From: an uncultured Opitutia bacterium
Lineage (GTDB): Bacteria > Verrucomicrobiota > Verrucomicrobiia > Opitutales > Opitutaceae
Reading direction: 5' to 3'
NCBI GenBank assembly: GCA_903872505.1
Contig: CAIQKV010000075.1
Span: forward strand, 1 to 43,184
Length of the DNA stretch: 43,184 nucleotides
Notes under the pieces: model-generated
What the model was told of the DNA's origin: nothing
What the model saw: only the letters and a program-made list of their open reading frames with translations
Database searches by the model: none
Shown: piece by piece, positions 1-8,231 of the stretch
Layout: the number at the start of each line of letters is the position of its first letter
How positions within the stretch are numbered: position 1 is the first letter of the stretch
Translations under genes and position numbers: made by a program

Positions 1-41
1 GCGAGCGCGGCGGGCAGGGTCGCAGGGGCGGACGCAATCAT
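1..41 (-). CDS. 5' end of an unidentified gene downstream of the secretin
   Basis: An ATG at 41 opens a frame reading MIASAPATLPAALA before the window ends. It starts 14 bases past the secretin stop on the same strand, so it is probably the next gene of that operon. In type II secretion operons this position is often taken by the ATPase GspE, but 13 codons are not enough to identify it. Confidence 0.35.
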   Translation of the reverse strand, partial: MIASAPATLPAAL

Positions 42-55
42 GGCGGCGGTGCGAC

Positions 56-2149
56 TTACGGGGACTTCGTTTTCGCGCCGTCCTTCGTTTCCTTCGCCGG
101 GTCGGTCAGGTACTGCCGGATCTGCTCCTTGTTCGAGAGCTCGTTGATCTTCTTGCCGGTGTCGGCGGTGCTTTCCTCCGGGCGCAGGACGTGCGGCCGG
201 ATGAAAAGGAGCAGCTCGGTGCGGTCGTCCGTGTTGGTGCGGGCGCCGAAAATCTGGCTGATGATCGGGATCTCGTGCAGGAACCCGATCTTGTTGCGGT
301 CCTTGGTGTGCGCGCTGCGCTGCAGGCCGCCCAGCACGATCATCTGGCCGTCGTTGACGTTGACCGTGGAGTTGGCCTCCCGGTGGCCGATGACGGGCTG
401 GATGTTGTTGTCGATGGTCACGTTGCTGATGACGTCGTCCACGATCTGGTCGATCTGGAGCTGGATGACGCCGTCGTCGCCGATCAGCGGCGTGACCTTG
501 AGCGTGATGCCGATGTCCTTGTACGTGACCTGCGAGTTGGTCGAGAAGCCGTTGTTGGATCCGACGGAGCCAGACGAGGGCGTGGAGGTCGTGCCGGTGA
601 TGATGGGTTGCTGCTGAGTGACGGCGAACTGGGCCTGCTTGTTGTGCGTGGTGACGATGGTCGGCGCGGAGAGGATGCGCACGTTGTGCTTCGAGCCTGA
701 GTCCGTCAGGGCGGCCTGGAAGGCGAGGGGATTGACGACGCCCGCGCTCACGTCCCAGCCCGAGAAGCTGCCGGCGAAGTTGGTGATCTGGATCGCGCCG
801 TTCGTCTTGTTCGGGCCGACGGTGAGGTTGAGGGCGGAAATGCCGCTCTTGTCGGTGTCGGTGAGCGTGACCTCGGCGATGATCACCTCGATGCGCACCT
901 GGGCCAGCACGATGTCGATCTTGTCCACCAGCTCGCGGATCAGGCGGATGTCGTCGAGGGTGCCGGAGACGATGACGGCGTTGCTGCGCTCGTCGGCGAG
1001 GATGGTGACGAGGGTGCTGAAGCTGCTGGTGGTCTCGGCCGGGCCGGCGGCGGCGGCCGGACCGGCGGGGCCGGCCGAAGCCAGGCCCGGGGGCTGGCCG
1101 GCGCGCGCGGCGTTGTCGCCGGCCTTCTGGGCGGCGTTGTTCTGGCCGGACACGAGCGAGCTGAGCAGGGTGGCGACGTCCTTGGCGGCGGCGTGCTTGA
1201 GGTAGATGACCTCGTTGCGCGTGTTGGGGTCGGCCTTGAGGTCGAGCTTGGCGATGAGCTCGTCGAACAGCGCATGCTGGCGCGGGTCGGCGAGAAGGAT
1301 GATCTGGTTGGTGCGGTCGTCGGCGCTGTAGGAGGTGGCGGAACCGAGCTGGTTCTGGAGCGGGCCCTGGAACATGACTCGCAGCTTGGTGACGACGTCG
1401 CTGGCCTTGGCGCCGTTGTGCAGGGTGTAGAACTTGGGGGCGAGTCCGGCGGACATTGGGTGGTCGAGCAGGCGGAGCAGGTTCTCCACCCGTTGGAGGT
1501 TGCTGACCGAGTCGGTGATCAGCGCGGCGTTGGCCTTCTCGAGGGTGACGATGCCGTTGGCGATGCCGGGGGACATCAGGGGCGTGATCTGCGGGACGAA
1601 CTCGCTGACCCGGAGGAATTCGAACTGGAAGAGCTTGGTGGCGACCCGGCCGCTGGCCGGCAGCCCGAGCGTGGAGCCCTCGATCATCTCCGGCGCCTCG
1701 TTCTTGACCGCGGTGAGGGCGACGATCTTGAAGAATTTGTCCCCGAGCGGGGCGATGCCGACGCCGTTGAGCTGGAGCAGGGTCTCGAGGGCGAGGACGG
1801 CCTCGGGCTTCGGGACCGGCTTGCTGAGCTTGAGCGTGTAGGTCGCGGCGGGCAGCGCCTGCGGGCGGAGGATGGTGCGGCCGGTGTAGATCTCGAGCGC
1901 GCCGAGCACCGTGTCGATGTCGGCGTCGGCCAGCTTGATCGGCCCGACGAGCCCGCCGTCATCCGGCGTGACGGCGGCGGCGGGGAACAGGTTTTGGTTC
2001 GCCCCGGCCGGCGGCGTTGCCGGGTTCGCCACGACGGGCACCGGGCCGGTACCCGGGATGGGCGTCGGGACCGGACCCTCGGCCGGGGCCGCCTGCGCGG
2101 CGGACACGAGGCAGACGGCGAGGCTCAGGCGGAGGAAACGCAGGCTCAT
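56..2149 (-). CDS. gspD: Type II secretion system secretin (GspD-like)
   Basis: Outer-membrane channel subunit of a type II secretion system, 697 aa. A signal peptide covers about residues 1-21, followed by a Pro/Gly linker. N-terminal ring domains follow: N0-like at about 70-145, N1 at 172-231, N2 at 238-305 and N3 at 312-415. The N3 domain is split by an Ala/Gly/Pro-rich insert (about 335-372). The secretin beta-barrel domain runs from about 470 to 655 and has the family-typical segments around VTPLIGDDG, IVLGGLQR and IPIISQIFGA. The frame stays open further upstream, but the ATG at 2149 gives the signal peptide and is the convincing start. It diverges from aroC across 175 bases. The family assignment is firm; GspD rather than PilQ rests on the multi-N-domain order. 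Confidence 0.9.
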   Translation of the reverse strand: MSLRFLRLSLAVCLVSAAQAAPAEGPVPTPIPGTGPVPVVANPATPPAGANQNLFPAAAVTPDDGGLVGPIKLADADIDTVLGALEIYTGRTILRPQALPAATYTLKLSKPVPKPEAVLALETLLQLNGVGIAPLGDKFFKIVALTAVKNEAPEMIEGSTLGLPASGRVATKLFQFEFLRVSEFVPQITPLMSPGIANGIVTLEKANAALITDSVSNLQRVENLLRLLDHPMSAGLAPKFYTLHNGAKASDVVTKLRVMFQGPLQNQLGSATSYSADDRTNQIILLADPRQHALFDELIAKLDLKADPNTRNEVIYLKHAAAKDVATLLSSLVSGQNNAAQKAGDNAARAGQPPGLASAGPAGPAAAAGPAETTSSFSTLVTILADERSNAVIVSGTLDDIRLIRELVDKIDIVLAQVRIEVIIAEVTLTDTDKSGISALNLTVGPNKTNGAIQITNFAGSFSGWDVSAGVVNPLAFQAALTDSGSKHNVRILSAPTIVTTHNKQAQFAVTQQQPIITGTTSTPSSGSVGSNNGFSTNSQVTYKDIGITLKVTPLIGDDGVIQLQIDQIVDDVISNVTIDNNIQPVIGHREANSTVNVNDGQMIVLGGLQRSAHTKDRNKIGFLHEIPIISQIFGARTNTDDRTELLLFIRPHVLRPEESTADTGKKINELSNKEQIRQYLTDPAKETKDGAKTKSP

Positions 2150-2324
2150 GCAGGAAGGCGGTGGGAGGAATTGATGGGCCGGGCCCGGGCTCGGAAGCAA
2201 AGGTGAAAGCCCCGGGCATGTAAACGGTCTTGTGCTATGACGCCCTCCCCGGGGGAAGGTTGCCCGCCGGGCCGGATTTGTCGCTTGCCGGGCTGGAGGG
2301 CGCGGCCAACGCTCCGCTACCGCG

Positions 2325-3422
2325 ATGCCCAACAGCTTTGGCAAACTTTTTACCATCACCACCTGGGGCGAAAGCCACGGGCCGGCCGTGGGCGTGGTCA
2401 TCGACGGCTGCCCGCCGGGCCTGCCGCTGACGGTGGAAGAGATCCAGGCCGAGCTCGACCGCCGCCGGCCGGGCCAGAGCGACCTCGTCACCCCGCGCAA
2501 GGAGGCCGACCGGGTCGAGTTCCTCGCCGGCCTGTTCGAGGGCCGCACCATGGGCACCCCCCTCTCGCTGCTCGTCCACAACACCGACCAGCGCCCCGGC
2601 GCCTACGACGACCTGAAGGAGAAGTACCGGCCGTCGCACGCCGACTACACTTACCAGGCCAAGTTCGGCGTGCGCGACCACCGCGGCGGCGGCCGCAGCT
2701 CCGCCCGCGAGACGATCGGCCGCGTCGCGGCCGGCGCCATCGCCAAAAAGATTCTCGCCCTCGCGGGCGCGGTCGAGGTGCGCGCGTATGTCACCGCGGT
2801 GCACGATGTCACCCTCCCCGCCGGCGCGCTGGGCAAATTTCCCACGCTGGCCGACGTCGAGGCGACCCCTGTGCGCTGCCCGCATCCCGCCACCGCCGCC
2901 GCGATGATCGAGCGCATCAAGGCCGCCCGCGCCGCCGGCGACTCCGTCGGCGGCGTGATCGAGTGCCGCGTGCGCGGCGTGCCGCCCGGGCTGGGCGAGC
3001 CGGTGTTCGACCGGCTCGAGGCCGACCTCGCGAAGGCCATGCTCTCGCTGCCCGCGACCAAGGGCTTCGAGATCGGCAGCGGCTTCGCCGGCACGCGCCT
3101 CAAGGGCTCCGAGCACAACGACCCGTTTGAGATGCGCGACGGCCGCGTCCGCACCGTCACCAACCGCTCCGGCGGCGTGCAGGGTGGCATCAGCAACGGT
3201 GAGGAGATCGTCTTCCGCGTCGCCTTCAAGCCCACCGCCACGATCCTCACGCCGCAGCAGACCGTCGACGTGCACGGCGCCGCCACCGAGCTGGCCGCCA
3301 AGGGCCGGCACGACCCGTGCGTCCTCCCGCGCGCGGTGCCGATCGTCGAGGCGATGACCGCGCTCGTGCTGGTGGACCACTGGCTCCGGCAGGCGGCGCA
3401 GAACCGGACTTTTAAGTTCTAA
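2325..3422 (+). CDS. aroC: Chorismate synthase
   Basis: Converts 5-enolpyruvylshikimate-3-phosphate to chorismate, the last step of the shikimate pathway; the enzyme needs reduced FMN. The 365-aa length is normal for the family. The start reads [19 protein letters not shown], which contains the N-terminal signature TTWGESHG. The second signature, [15 protein letters not shown], lies at about residues 125-139, and the [11 protein letters not shown] flavin-site segment is near 285. It stands alone on the plus strand, divergent from the secretin gene. No Shine-Dalgarno is evident, which is common in this window. Confidence 0.97.
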   Translation: MPNSFGKLFTITTWGESHGPAVGVVIDGCPPGLPLTVEEIQAELDRRRPGQSDLVTPRKEADRVEFLAGLFEGRTMGTPLSLLVHNTDQRPGAYDDLKEKYRPSHADYTYQAKFGVRDHRGGGRSSARETIGRVAAGAIAKKILALAGAVEVRAYVTAVHDVTLPAGALGKFPTLADVEATPVRCPHPATAAAMIERIKAARAAGDSVGGVIECRVRGVPPGLGEPVFDRLEADLAKAMLSLPATKGFEIGSGFAGTRLKGSEHNDPFEMRDGRVRTVTNRSGGVQGGISNGEEIVFRVAFKPTATILTPQQTVDVHGAATELAAKGRHDPCVLPRAVPIVEAMTALVLVDHWLRQAAQNRTFKF

Positions 3423-3463
3423 TCAACCCCGAGGACCCCGAGGGCAGGGAGGCCGGAAGATTG

Positions 3464-3495
3464 CTTCTCTGCGTGCTTCGCGTTCTCTGCGTGAG
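3464..3495. repeat. Short direct repeat TTCTCTGCGTG, two copies
   Basis: TTCTCTGCGTG occurs at 3465-3475 and again at 3483-3493, an 18-base period, immediately upstream of the gene starting at 3502. Similar CTCTGCGT-rich runs are familiar as dispersed intergenic filler in some bacterial genomes. No function is assigned. Confidence 0.6.
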
Positions 3496-3501
3496 ATTCC
3501 C

Positions 3502-4272
3502 ATGTCTGACCAACCCCTCGTCTATCTCATCCTCGGCGCCGCCGGCTCGGGCCGGCGCGAGGTGCTGGCCGACCTGATTGACGGCGGGCTGACCGAGGCC
3601 GACCGCGCCGCGGTGCTGCTTTCCGCCGCCGAGGCGCCGGACGACCTCGACGCCCGGCTGCCCGGCCTCGCGCGCTGGACCTGGACGGGCGACGCCATCG
3701 ACGGGACGCTCCCGATGGACGCGACCCACGTGTTCCTGGTGACCGACGGCCACCGCAACCCGGTGGACCAGCTCGAGGCCGGCGCGGCGTGGATCGCGGC
3801 GCAGGGCGCCGAGCTGGGGCGCATCCTGTGCGTGGTGAACTGTCAGCTGGCGGAAAAGCACCCGGCGCTGCTCCCGTGGTTCGAGGCCTGCGTGCATTTC
3901 TCCGACGTCGTGCTGCTCACCCGCCGCGAGGGCGTCGCCAACAAGTGGCTGAGCGACTTCCGCGCGCACTTCGACGACCAGTTTTACCCGTGCCTGTTCG
4001 AGCTGGTGAAGGGCGGCCGGGTGAAGAACCCCGCGCTCGTGCTCGATCCGCTGGCGCGCCGGATGTCGCACGCGTTCGACCCCGAGCCGGACTGGGTGTT
4101 CACCAACGCCGAGGGCGAGGAGATTGACGAGGACGAGGACGAGGACGAGGCGGGCGACGGCGACGAGGAGGTCGAGGTCACCGCCGCGGTGGACCCCTAT
4201 TTCGTGCGCGACGCCGCGCACCGCCGGGAGAAGAAAATCCCCGACATCGCGAAGTACCTGCTTAGGCGGTAG
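3502..4272 (+). CDS. CobW/G3E-like P-loop protein with degenerate Walker A
   Basis: 256 aa, cytoplasmic by appearance. The N-terminus LILGAAGSGRREVL resembles the G3E/CobW GTPase P-loop (GxxGxGKTT), but Arg replaces the usual Lys and Arg-Glu replace the Thr pair. Nucleotide binding may therefore be lost or altered. VFLVTDGHRNP and ILCVVNCQLAEK fit later strands of a Rossmann-like GTPase fold. An acidic run of Glu/Asp at about residues 211-225 precedes a basic C-terminus ending near KKIPDIAKYLLRR. G3E proteins are metal chaperones or GTPases; whether this one acts on metals is unknown. The stop codon lies inside the inverted repeat that follows. Confidence 0.6.
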   Translation: MSDQPLVYLILGAAGSGRREVLADLIDGGLTEADRAAVLLSAAEAPDDLDARLPGLARWTWTGDAIDGTLPMDATHVFLVTDGHRNPVDQLEAGAAWIAAQGAELGRILCVVNCQLAEKHPALLPWFEACVHFSDVVLLTRREGVANKWLSDFRAHFDDQFYPCLFELVKGGRVKNPALVLDPLARRMSHAFDPEPDWVFTNAEGEEIDEDEDEDEAGDGDEEVEVTAAVDPYFVRDAAHRREKKIPDIAKYLLRR

Positions 4273-4323
4273 CCACGAGCGTGAGCGAGTGGTGCATCGT
4301 CCACTCGCTCACGCTCGTGGCTA
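4270..4323. terminator. Perfect 23-bp inverted repeat between convergent genes
   Basis: The left arm at 4270-4292 is the exact reverse complement of the right arm at 4301-4323, with an 8-base loop (TGCATCGT). It lies between the convergent genes at 3502 and 4333, so a bidirectional terminator is the natural reading. No T-run follows either arm, and each arm is itself quasi-palindromic (CCACGAGCGTGAGCGAGTGG), so a dispersed REP-like element is an alternative. Confidence 0.6.
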
Positions 4324-4332
4324 CATTCGGAA

Positions 4333-4971
4333 TTACTTCGCCGCGGCGACCGCGGCGGCGAACGCCTTGGCCCGCGCCGTGATCACGGCCCAGTTCTTCT
4401 CCTTCAGCGACTTGGCGTCCACCAGCGAGCCGCCCGCGGCGGTGGCGAACGCGCCGGCCTTGAGGAACTCGCCGACGTTCTCGGCGTTCACGCCGCCGGT
4501 CGGCACGAGCGCGACCTGCGGGAACGGCCCCCGGATGGACTTGATGTAGGCCGGGCCGAAGAACTCGGCGGGGAAGATCTTCACGGCGTCCGCGCCGGCG
4601 TCCCAGGTGTTGATGATCTCGGTGGGGGTGAGCGCGCCGCTGAAGATCGGGACGTTGAGCTCGCGGCAGGCGGCGATCACATCGGGCCGGAAGGCGGGGG
4701 TGACGATGAAGCGCGCCCCGGCGGCGATGCCCTCGCGGGCGGTGGCGGCGTTGAGGACGGTGCCGAGGCCGAAGAGGAAGTCGGGCAGGGCGGCCGTCGC
4801 CTGCTTGATCATGGCGATGGCGCCGGGGGTGGTCATGGTCAGCTCGATGCTGGTCAGCCCGCCCGCGGCGAGGGCCCGGGCGCAGTCGAGCAGCCCGTCG
4901 GAGGAATCGGCCCGGATCAGGGCGATGACCTTCTCAGCTTTGAACTTGGCGAGGACGGCGTCTTTATTCAT
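4333..4971 (-). CDS. eda: KDPG/KHG aldolase
   Basis: Bifunctional 2-keto-3-deoxy-6-phosphogluconate / 4-hydroxy-2-oxoglutarate aldolase, a class I Schiff-base enzyme of the Entner-Doudoroff and uronate pathways. The 212-aa length is typical. The Schiff-base lysine is K131 in GADAVKIFPAE and the catalytic glutamate is E43 in SIELTMTTPGA. The FGLGTVLN and PTGGV phosphate-site segments are present. The ATG at 4971 gives the standard N-terminus; the longer open frame upstream lacks similarity. It is convergent with the P-loop gene and monocistronic here. Some family members act on KDPGal instead. Confidence 0.9.
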   Translation of the reverse strand: MNKDAVLAKFKAEKVIALIRADSSDGLLDCARALAAGGLTSIELTMTTPGAIAMIKQATAALPDFLFGLGTVLNAATAREGIAAGARFIVTPAFRPDVIAACRELNVPIFSGALTPTEIINTWDAGADAVKIFPAEFFGPAYIKSIRGPFPQVALVPTGGVNAENVGEFLKAGAFATAAGGSLVDAKSLKEKNWAVITARAKAFAAAVAAAK

Positions 4972-5054
4972 GGCGGAAGGACAGGATGGCGTTGCTGGCT
5001 GGTGAAGGGAATCACCTTTTTGAGGAGTGATTTGGAAGGTGGAACCAAGGCGCA

Positions 5055-5124
5055 GGAACCGGATTTTAAAGTGGGAATCCAAGAAACCCGGAACCGGACT
5101 TCCAATGTGGAACTCAGGAACTGA
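5055..5124. repeat. Imperfect 35-base direct repeat in intergenic DNA
   Basis: Two tandem units begin GGAACCGGA at 5055 and 5090. They agree at roughly two thirds of positions over 35 bases. They lie in the 267-base gap between the aldolase gene and tRNA-Leu, which holds no gene. A purine/pyrimidine-rich partial inversion follows at about 5143-5170. No function is apparent. Confidence 0.45.
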
Positions 5125-5238
5125 GGAAATTGGCATCCGCCTCACTTCTTGGTTTCCTGGCTTCCTTCTTCAATCGCTTCCCGCTCAATTTTCTTGCCCG
5201 AGGTCGGCTGGGTGTGTCTCTTGACCATCCGCTCATTT

Positions 5239-5323
5239 GCCCGGGTGGTGGAATTGGTAGACACGCAGGTCTCAGAAGCCTGTGCCTAACAGCGTGGGGG
5301 TTCGAGTCCCCCCTCGGGCACCA
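5239..5323 (+). tRNA. tRNA-Leu (CAG)
   Basis: An 85-base cloverleaf with encoded CCA at 5321-5323. The acceptor stem pairs GCCCGGG with CTCGGGC, with one G-T pair. The D arm contains GGTGGAATTGGTAGACACG. The anticodon loop CTCAGAA gives CAG (leucine, CUG codons). A long variable arm follows, as expected for class II tRNA-Leu, and the T arm has GGTTCGAGTCC-type sequence. The discriminator is A. A less GC-rich segment follows it. Confidence 0.95.
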
Positions 5324-5450
5324 TCTCAGAATTTTCCCGTGCTGGGACAACCTTGGATGAGTTATGCCCCGATTTCCCGGAATTTTGGGAGGAGATTGAG
5401 GAAGGTATGAAGTGCAGGCCGGGATGAAGGGGCTCCAGGGCGTTCCCCGG

Positions 5451-5792
5451 CTATTTTCCACCAAACATCGGCCCGAGGAACAGTGACAGGATCATGAACA
5501 CATACATGAAGAGCATGGGATACCCGGGGAAGATCATCAGGCATAAGGCCAGAATCCCGCGCCAGTCCCAGCGGTGGTCCCGCCCAATGCTCAAACGCCA
5601 CACCCCCAGGAGCGCAACGATCAGGCCGAGAACCAGCAGGACCGCGAACACGAGCTTGTGCCACATCGCGGTCGGCCCGGGCACGTAGGTGAGAACCTTG
5701 CCCACCAGGAGGAACCAGGCGACGGATCCGAAGACCCCGAGGCCGCCCTGCAGGAGGGCCCGCTGACGTTGCGGGAGTTCCAATTGAGCCAT
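5451..5792 (-). CDS. Small integral membrane protein, unknown function
   Basis: 113 aa with three hydrophobic segments, at about residues 20-38, 45-65 and 77-105. The first two are separated by KVLTYVPGPTAMWHK. The C-terminus ends GPMFGGK. The ATG at 5792 is chosen because the protein then begins MAQLELPQRQRALLQG, a plausible cytoplasmic lead-in to the first helix. It is not a family I recognise. It sits downstream of the CxxC membrane protein at 5875, on the same strand, 82 bases away, so co-transcription is possible. Confidence 0.6.
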   Translation of the reverse strand: MAQLELPQRQRALLQGGLGVFGSVAWFLLVGKVLTYVPGPTAMWHKLVFAVLLVLGLIVALLGVWRLSIGRDHRWDWRGILALCLMIFPGYPMLFMYVFMILSLFLGPMFGGK

Positions 5793-5874
5793 GGCGGAAA
5801 AGGATGCGAAGGACGCGCCCGGTTCTAGATTCGTTTGCGAAAAATGATAAAGCGACCGGCCGGAGCCTTCGTTG

Positions 5875-6447
5875 TCAGCTGCCGGCTTTTCCATTCGCCA
5901 ACAGTGATGAGCAAAAAGATGGCGAACGTCGCGCCCCCAAGAATCCATGGCACCAAGTCATCAGCGGGGGCGTCTTTGCCCCGCCGAAGAGCCAGATCAC
6001 GTAACTATAGAAGCATGCCTGCATGATCCCGTAGAGCACTCGGATCTTTTCGTGGATCGTACTTAGGATTATTAAAACTCCAATGACGGCAGGTAGCACG
6101 AGCCAGCCGGAAAACAGATTCCACACGAGAGCCCCGGAAGCGAAAGTCAGGGCGGCGCCCACGAGCAGGCCTCCGAACGCGAACAGAACTCCGGACACAC
6201 GTGTGAATCCGGTTTCGGTCCTGGGGTAGGATTGATAGCAGCGATCGCAAAGGAGCCAATCCGTGTCGTTGGCATCCACCATGCGGCGCCAGGTTTCAAA
6301 ATTTTCCTCAGGAGTCTTGAGGTTCGGCACGTTCACCAGCCCCAGTTTGAATGGATTGAATCCACGGCCGGAAACCGCCTGCTTGAAATCCTGCGCAGGA
6401 ATCACCGCCCCCCGGCCTTCAGCGGCGCAGATATCGCAGATCGGCAT
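5875..6447 (-). CDS. Membrane protein with N-terminal paired-CxxC domain
   Basis: 190 aa. Residues 1-75 form a compact domain with two CxxC pairs, C4/C7 (CDIC) and C67/C70 (CDRC), a likely single zinc site. Conserved segments between them include VIPAQDF, FNPFKLGLVNVPNLK and ENFETWRRMVDAN. Two to four hydrophobic segments follow (about 84-134 and 140-155). The same N-terminal domain occurs in the protein at 13902, where it is fused to a different C-terminus. The start at 6447 puts the first cysteine at residue 4, matching its relative. Function is unknown. Upstream, 6448-6700 holds no gene; a TTTGGGAGCACG / CTTTGGAGCACT near-repeat lies at about 6628-6652. Confidence 0.7.
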   Translation of the reverse strand: MPICDICAAEGRGAVIPAQDFKQAVSGRGFNPFKLGLVNVPNLKTPEENFETWRRMVDANDTDWLLCDRCYQSYPRTETGFTRVSGVLFAFGGLLVGAALTFASGALVWNLFSGWLVLPAVIGVLIILSTIHEKIRVLYGIMQACFYSYVIWLFGGAKTPPLMTWCHGFLGARRSPSFCSSLLANGKAGS

Positions 6448-6700
6448 GTTGTTTCGGATATAGGCTGCACCCGCCAAGGCAAGTGCGTGATATATCCGCC
6501 CACCCCGCCATATTGAGGGCGCGACAGAAAACGCCTAAAGCCTACTCGCGCGTGGTCTGCAGGAATTTACTGCGCTCCTCCATCACGACATGCTGAGACC
6601 TTGAATGACGCATTGCGGGAAAATTTGGGAGCACGCTTTGGAGCACTCGCGGAATCAGCCTTACGTTGCGTTGAACCGAGATCATGGGCGGAGCGCTGAT

Positions 6701-8017
6701 TTATTTCGGTTTCTGGCTCCCCGCTAAGCTTTTGGCTTTTTCCTCGTCCGCCTTCGCACCCGCTTCGTCGCCCAGTTTGTGCTTGGCGTTGGCTCGATGC
6801 CGGTAGGCGTCAACTAACTTGGGATCGAGTGTGATGGCTTCCGTGAAGTCTGCGACAGCCCCATTGAGGTCACCCTTAGCCTCCTTCGCATTGCCTCGGT
6901 TATCGTAAGCCTCGGCATCCTTTGGGTCGAGTGCGATGGCCTGTGTGCAGTCAGCAATGGCGCCGTCATGATCACCCTTGGAATTCTTCGCGTTGCCCCG
7001 GTTATTGTAAGCGTAGGCATACTTAGGGTCGAGGGCAATAGCCTGAGTGCAGTCGATAATGGCGCCTTCATATTCACTCTTTGCGTGCTTTACGTAGCCA
7101 CGGTTACTGTAAGCCTCGGCATACTTGGGGTTGATGGCGATGGACTCGGTGAAATCTGCGATGGCTCCGTCTAGATCACCCTTGGGATACTTCGCGATGC
7201 CGCGGCCGTTATAGGCGGCGGCATACTTGGGGCTTAGCGCAATGGCTACCGTGTAATCGGCAATGGCGCCGTCATTATCACCCATTGCTCTCTTCGTATT
7301 GCCGCGTACATTGTAGACCCAGGCATTCTTGGGGTCGACAACGATTGCCTCAGTTAAGTCGGCAATGGCTCCATTTTGATCTCCCTTGGTCCTTTTCGCG
7401 ATGCCACGGTTGATGTAGGCATTGGCATACTGGGGGTTGAGCGCAATCGCCTGGGTGTAGTCAGCGATGGCGCCGACATGATCGCCCTTGGCATACTTCG
7501 CGACGCCGCGGTTGAAGTAGGCTTCGGGATCGTTGGGGGCGTGCGCGATATACTGAGTGTAATCGGCAATGGCGCCGTCCTGATCGCCCTTGGCATGCTT
7601 CGCGACGCCGCGGTTGAAGTAGGCTTCGAATTTCTGAGGGTCGAGCGCTATGGCCAGCGTGTAGTCGGCAATTGATCCATCTTGATCGCCTTTGGCTGCC
7701 TTTGCGACGCCACGGTTGTAGAAGGCTGATGAATATTGAGGATTGAGCGCAATCGCCAGCGTGTAGTCGGCGATAGCTCCATCTTGATCGCCTTTGAAAT
7801 GCTTCACGTTACCGCGGTTGTAGTAGGCATCGGCATACTGGGGGTTGAGCGCAATCGCCTGCGTGTAGTCGGTTATGGCTTCGGAATATTTGCCGTTTCC
7901 GAATTTCGTATTTCCCTCCGTGAGTAATTCATCTGCCGTCACAGCCAGCGCCGGTGTAGCGCCAGCGGCCAGAACCAGTAGTAGGACCACACGCAGCAAG
8001 AGCGCTCTCGGTTTCAT
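6701..8017 (-). CDS. Exported protein of 12 tetratricopeptide repeats
   Basis: 438 aa. A signal peptide (about 1-25, ending ATPALA) is followed by 12 near-identical 34-residue TPR units at about 28-435, each of the form AYxNRGxAKxxKGDxDGAIADYTxAIALDP. TPR solenoids are protein-protein scaffolds; the export signal places this one in the periplasm or envelope. No catalytic domain is present. Codon and base use are less GC-rich than in flanking genes, and the repeats are similar enough at DNA level to suggest recent expansion. The start at 8017 (MKPRALLL) yields the signal peptide. The gap 8018-8231 contains no gene. Confidence 0.85.
   Translation of the reverse strand: MKPRALLLRVVLLLVLAAGATPALAVTADELLTEGNTKFGNGKYSEAITDYTQAIALNPQYADAYYNRGNVKHFKGDQDGAIADYTLAIALNPQYSSAFYNRGVAKAAKGDQDGSIADYTLAIALDPQKFEAYFNRGVAKHAKGDQDGAIADYTQYIAHAPNDPEAYFNRGVAKYAKGDHVGAIADYTQAIALNPQYANAYINRGIAKRTKGDQNGAIADLTEAIVVDPKNAWVYNVRGNTKRAMGDNDGAIADYTVAIALSPKYAAAYNGRGIAKYPKGDLDGAIADFTESIAINPKYAEAYSNRGYVKHAKSEYEGAIIDCTQAIALDPKYAYAYNNRGNAKNSKGDHDGAIADCTQAIALDPKDAEAYDNRGNAKEAKGDLNGAVADFTEAITLDPKLVDAYRHRANAKHKLGDEAGAKADEEKAKSLAGSQKPK
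6713..7936 (-). repeat. 102-bp tandem repeat array inside the TPR gene
   Basis: Twelve in-frame 102-base units encode the 34-residue TPR modules. Phrases such as GATCGCCCTTGGCATGCTTC and GTGTAGTCGGCAATGGCGCC recur at unit spacing on the plus strand. Units diverge mostly at the helix-capping positions. Confidence 0.8.
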
Positions 8018-8231
8018 GCTGGTGTGGCAGAGTAGAATTTTCCGCATTGGTGGCTAGAGGATTCTAACTCTTTAGCTTTAGCGCCCCTTGTGGCTTATTG
8101 TTGCGATCTCGCGACCTGCGGCGCCATTTGCGCGGATCTAAAATACCCCGCGCTCAAATATGTAGGTCCGTTTATTGTCTTCCGGAGCAGGTCGAATCCT
8201 CTCCCCGGTCATGGTGCACGTTCGCACGGAC

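Noticed and set aside
2150..2584. N-terminal extension of the secretin frame by 145 residues
   Set aside because: It runs into aroC on the other strand, has shadow-like Arg/Pro/Ser composition, and the ATG at 2149 already gives a clean signal peptide.
5130..5360. Open frame across tRNA-Leu
   Set aside because: Its translation is the tRNA read as protein; no coding signal outside the tRNA.
6713..7936. CRISPR-like periodicity
   Set aside because: The 102-base period is in frame and encodes TPR units without spacers.
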